This document shows, piece after piece, positions 63,449 to 64,000 of a DNA stretch of 64,000 nucleotides; position 1 is the first letter of the stretch; each line of letters begins with the position of its first letter. The stretch is from Sphingomonas beigongshangi. Lineage in GTDB: Bacteria; Pseudomonadota; Alphaproteobacteria; Sphingomonadales; Sphingomonadaceae. The translations under genes were made by a program, and so were the position numbers. Below the pieces are notes generated by a model. That model did not search any database. It saw nothing but the letters and a program-made list of their open reading frames with translations, and was not told the DNA's origin. The stretch lies in NCBI RefSeq assembly GCF_016820445.1, contig NZ_JADHDT010000006.1, positions 248,001 to 312,000 of the forward strand, read 5' to 3'.

Positions 63449-63693
63449 ACAGCTTTCACGCTGATATCGGCGACTGGATCCTCATGCTCGCGCGCTTCGC
63501 TTTACTCGTGTCGCTAATGGCGTTGTTCGTACGGCGGCGCCAAGTCACCCGAGGCATAATGGCGAAGCTCGACACGCTCGCGAAGTCTCGGCTCATCAAC
63601 AAAGCCAAAGACCGGTCGGTAACCGAGGCTCCAAAAGAACCTCTAGCTGGAGATCGAGGTCGACTTAAAGGATCTCAGGACGAGAAAGACTGA
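63439..63693 (+). CDS. Small membrane protein
   Basis: This 84-residue protein (MALNSFHADIGDWILMLARF, with ALLVSLMALFV as helix) has one membrane segment and a long charged tail. It overlaps the preceding gene by 10 bases, so the two are probably coupled. Function unknown. Confidence 0.5.
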   Translation: MALNSFHADIGDWILMLARFALLVSLMALFVRRRQVTRGIMAKLDTLAKSRLINKAKDRSVTEAPKEPLAGDRGRLKGSQDEKD

Positions 63694-64000
63694 AAGCGAA
63701 GGTCTTAGACGAAGCTAATCTGCCCTAACGCAATATTTGCGCGGTTTGGCCCGATCATACGCCATCCTGATGTCGGTCGAGCTACCGTTCGTTGCATTGG
63801 CCTCGCGCGGCCGTGACCGGCGAGCCTTGGAGCAATGATAGGGCACTCGCCGACCATGTGGGAAGCGGTCACGCGATTCCGGTGGATGAGGTTGTTGCGT
63901 GAGCAGGACAGCCGCTCGCGGATACATCTCCGCGCGTTTTGCGGGCAAGTCGGATTGATCCTTGTAGCGCGACATCGTCGGTGACTGGTCAGCGACATTG
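63694..64000. other. 307-base right edge without a supported gene
   Basis: Two overlapping minus-strand frames cover this part (63705-63998 and 63715-63975), but neither has recognisable domains or a clear start signal. It could be the edge of a gene continuing outside the window or intergenic sequence. Confidence 0.4.

Larger units (their letters stand above)
1198..64000. mobile_element. Trb-type integrative and conjugative element (left end and body; right end outside the window)
   Basis: The unit starts at the tRNA-Arg remnant and has integrase, ParB, RepA, ParA, TraF-type peptidase, relaxase, TraG and trbBCDEJKLFGI in the order known from Tn4371-like ICEs and their alphaproteobacterial relatives. 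Accessory genes sit between integrase and ParB (mutagenesis cassette, GGDEF/EAL) and after trbI (kdp, corA, porin). No second copy of the tRNA sequence was noticed, so the right boundary is inferred to lie beyond 64000. Genes after about 47 kb are called cargo on this assumption only; some could be chromosomal if an unseen boundary exists. Confidence 0.75.

Noticed and set aside
63705..63998. Minus-strand frames at the right edge (97 and 86 residues)
   Set aside because: Two overlapping frames with equal weak support, no domain, no clear ribosome binding site; listed only as an unassigned edge.

Overview
The window suggests a high-GC alphaproteobacterium, most likely a sphingomonad (Sphingomonas, Sphingobium or Novosphingobium type). 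The evidence is the protein families present, a GAAC-N7-GAAC LexA operator of the alphaproteobacterial kind, and the codon and GC style. Almost the whole window (about 1198 to the right edge) reads as one integrative and conjugative element (ICE) of the Tn4371-like/trb type. It sits next to a chromosomal flavin monooxygenase gene (5-1045). The left boundary is marked by a displaced 3' half of a tRNA-Arg(CCG) gene (1198-1244), directly followed by a tyrosine integrase (1423-2784). The right end, where the intact tRNA would be rebuilt, is not seen.

Layout: (1) 1.2-3.9 kb, attachment site, integrase and an HTH/PIN toxin-antitoxin pair. (2) 3.9-9.5 kb, the SOS mutagenesis cassette imuA-imuB-dnaE2 behind a LexA box. 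(3) 9.5-28 kb, ICE maintenance and anti-defence region: a GAF-GGDEF-EAL protein, ArdC-like antirestriction protein, ParB, a giant methyltransferase/Strawberry-notch-type helicase fusion, a Toprim protein, a DUF2493 protein, a fluoride riboswitch with crcB, small ICE-specific proteins, a small XRE regulator and DUF2285 proteins. (4) 28-31 kb, AlpA-like protein, replication initiator RepA followed by three iterons, ParA and its partner. (5) 31-47 kb, the conjugation machine: TraF peptidase, lytic transglycosylase, relaxase, TraG coupling protein, and trbBCDEJKLFGI. (6) 47-64 kb, cargo for ion and osmotic homeostasis: a porin, a LysR regulator, a complete kdp potassium system in the order F-(small ORF)-A-C-B-D-E, a tandem SpoIIAA-like protein, CorA, small membrane proteins, a headless LysR-like protein and an IS5-type element.

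The genes fit together as follows. Integrase and attachment site provide integration. RepA, iterons, ParA and ParB suggest the excised circle can replicate and segregate. TraF, TraG, relaxase and Trb proteins transfer it. ArdC and the large methyltransferase/helicase may protect incoming DNA. Cargo genes give K+, Mg2+ and F- handling and inducible mutagenesis. Two layers of element-specific regulation stand out. A 15-bp palindrome CGACTATWATAGTCG occurs at three control points, including beside the small XRE gene. A structured RNA leader with compensatory base changes precedes ardC and parB.

Limits: no database search was possible, family names come from recognised motifs, and starts without a clear ribosome binding site are approximate. 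Two genes (13032-13317 and 27215-27986) appear frameshifted and could reflect sequence errors.
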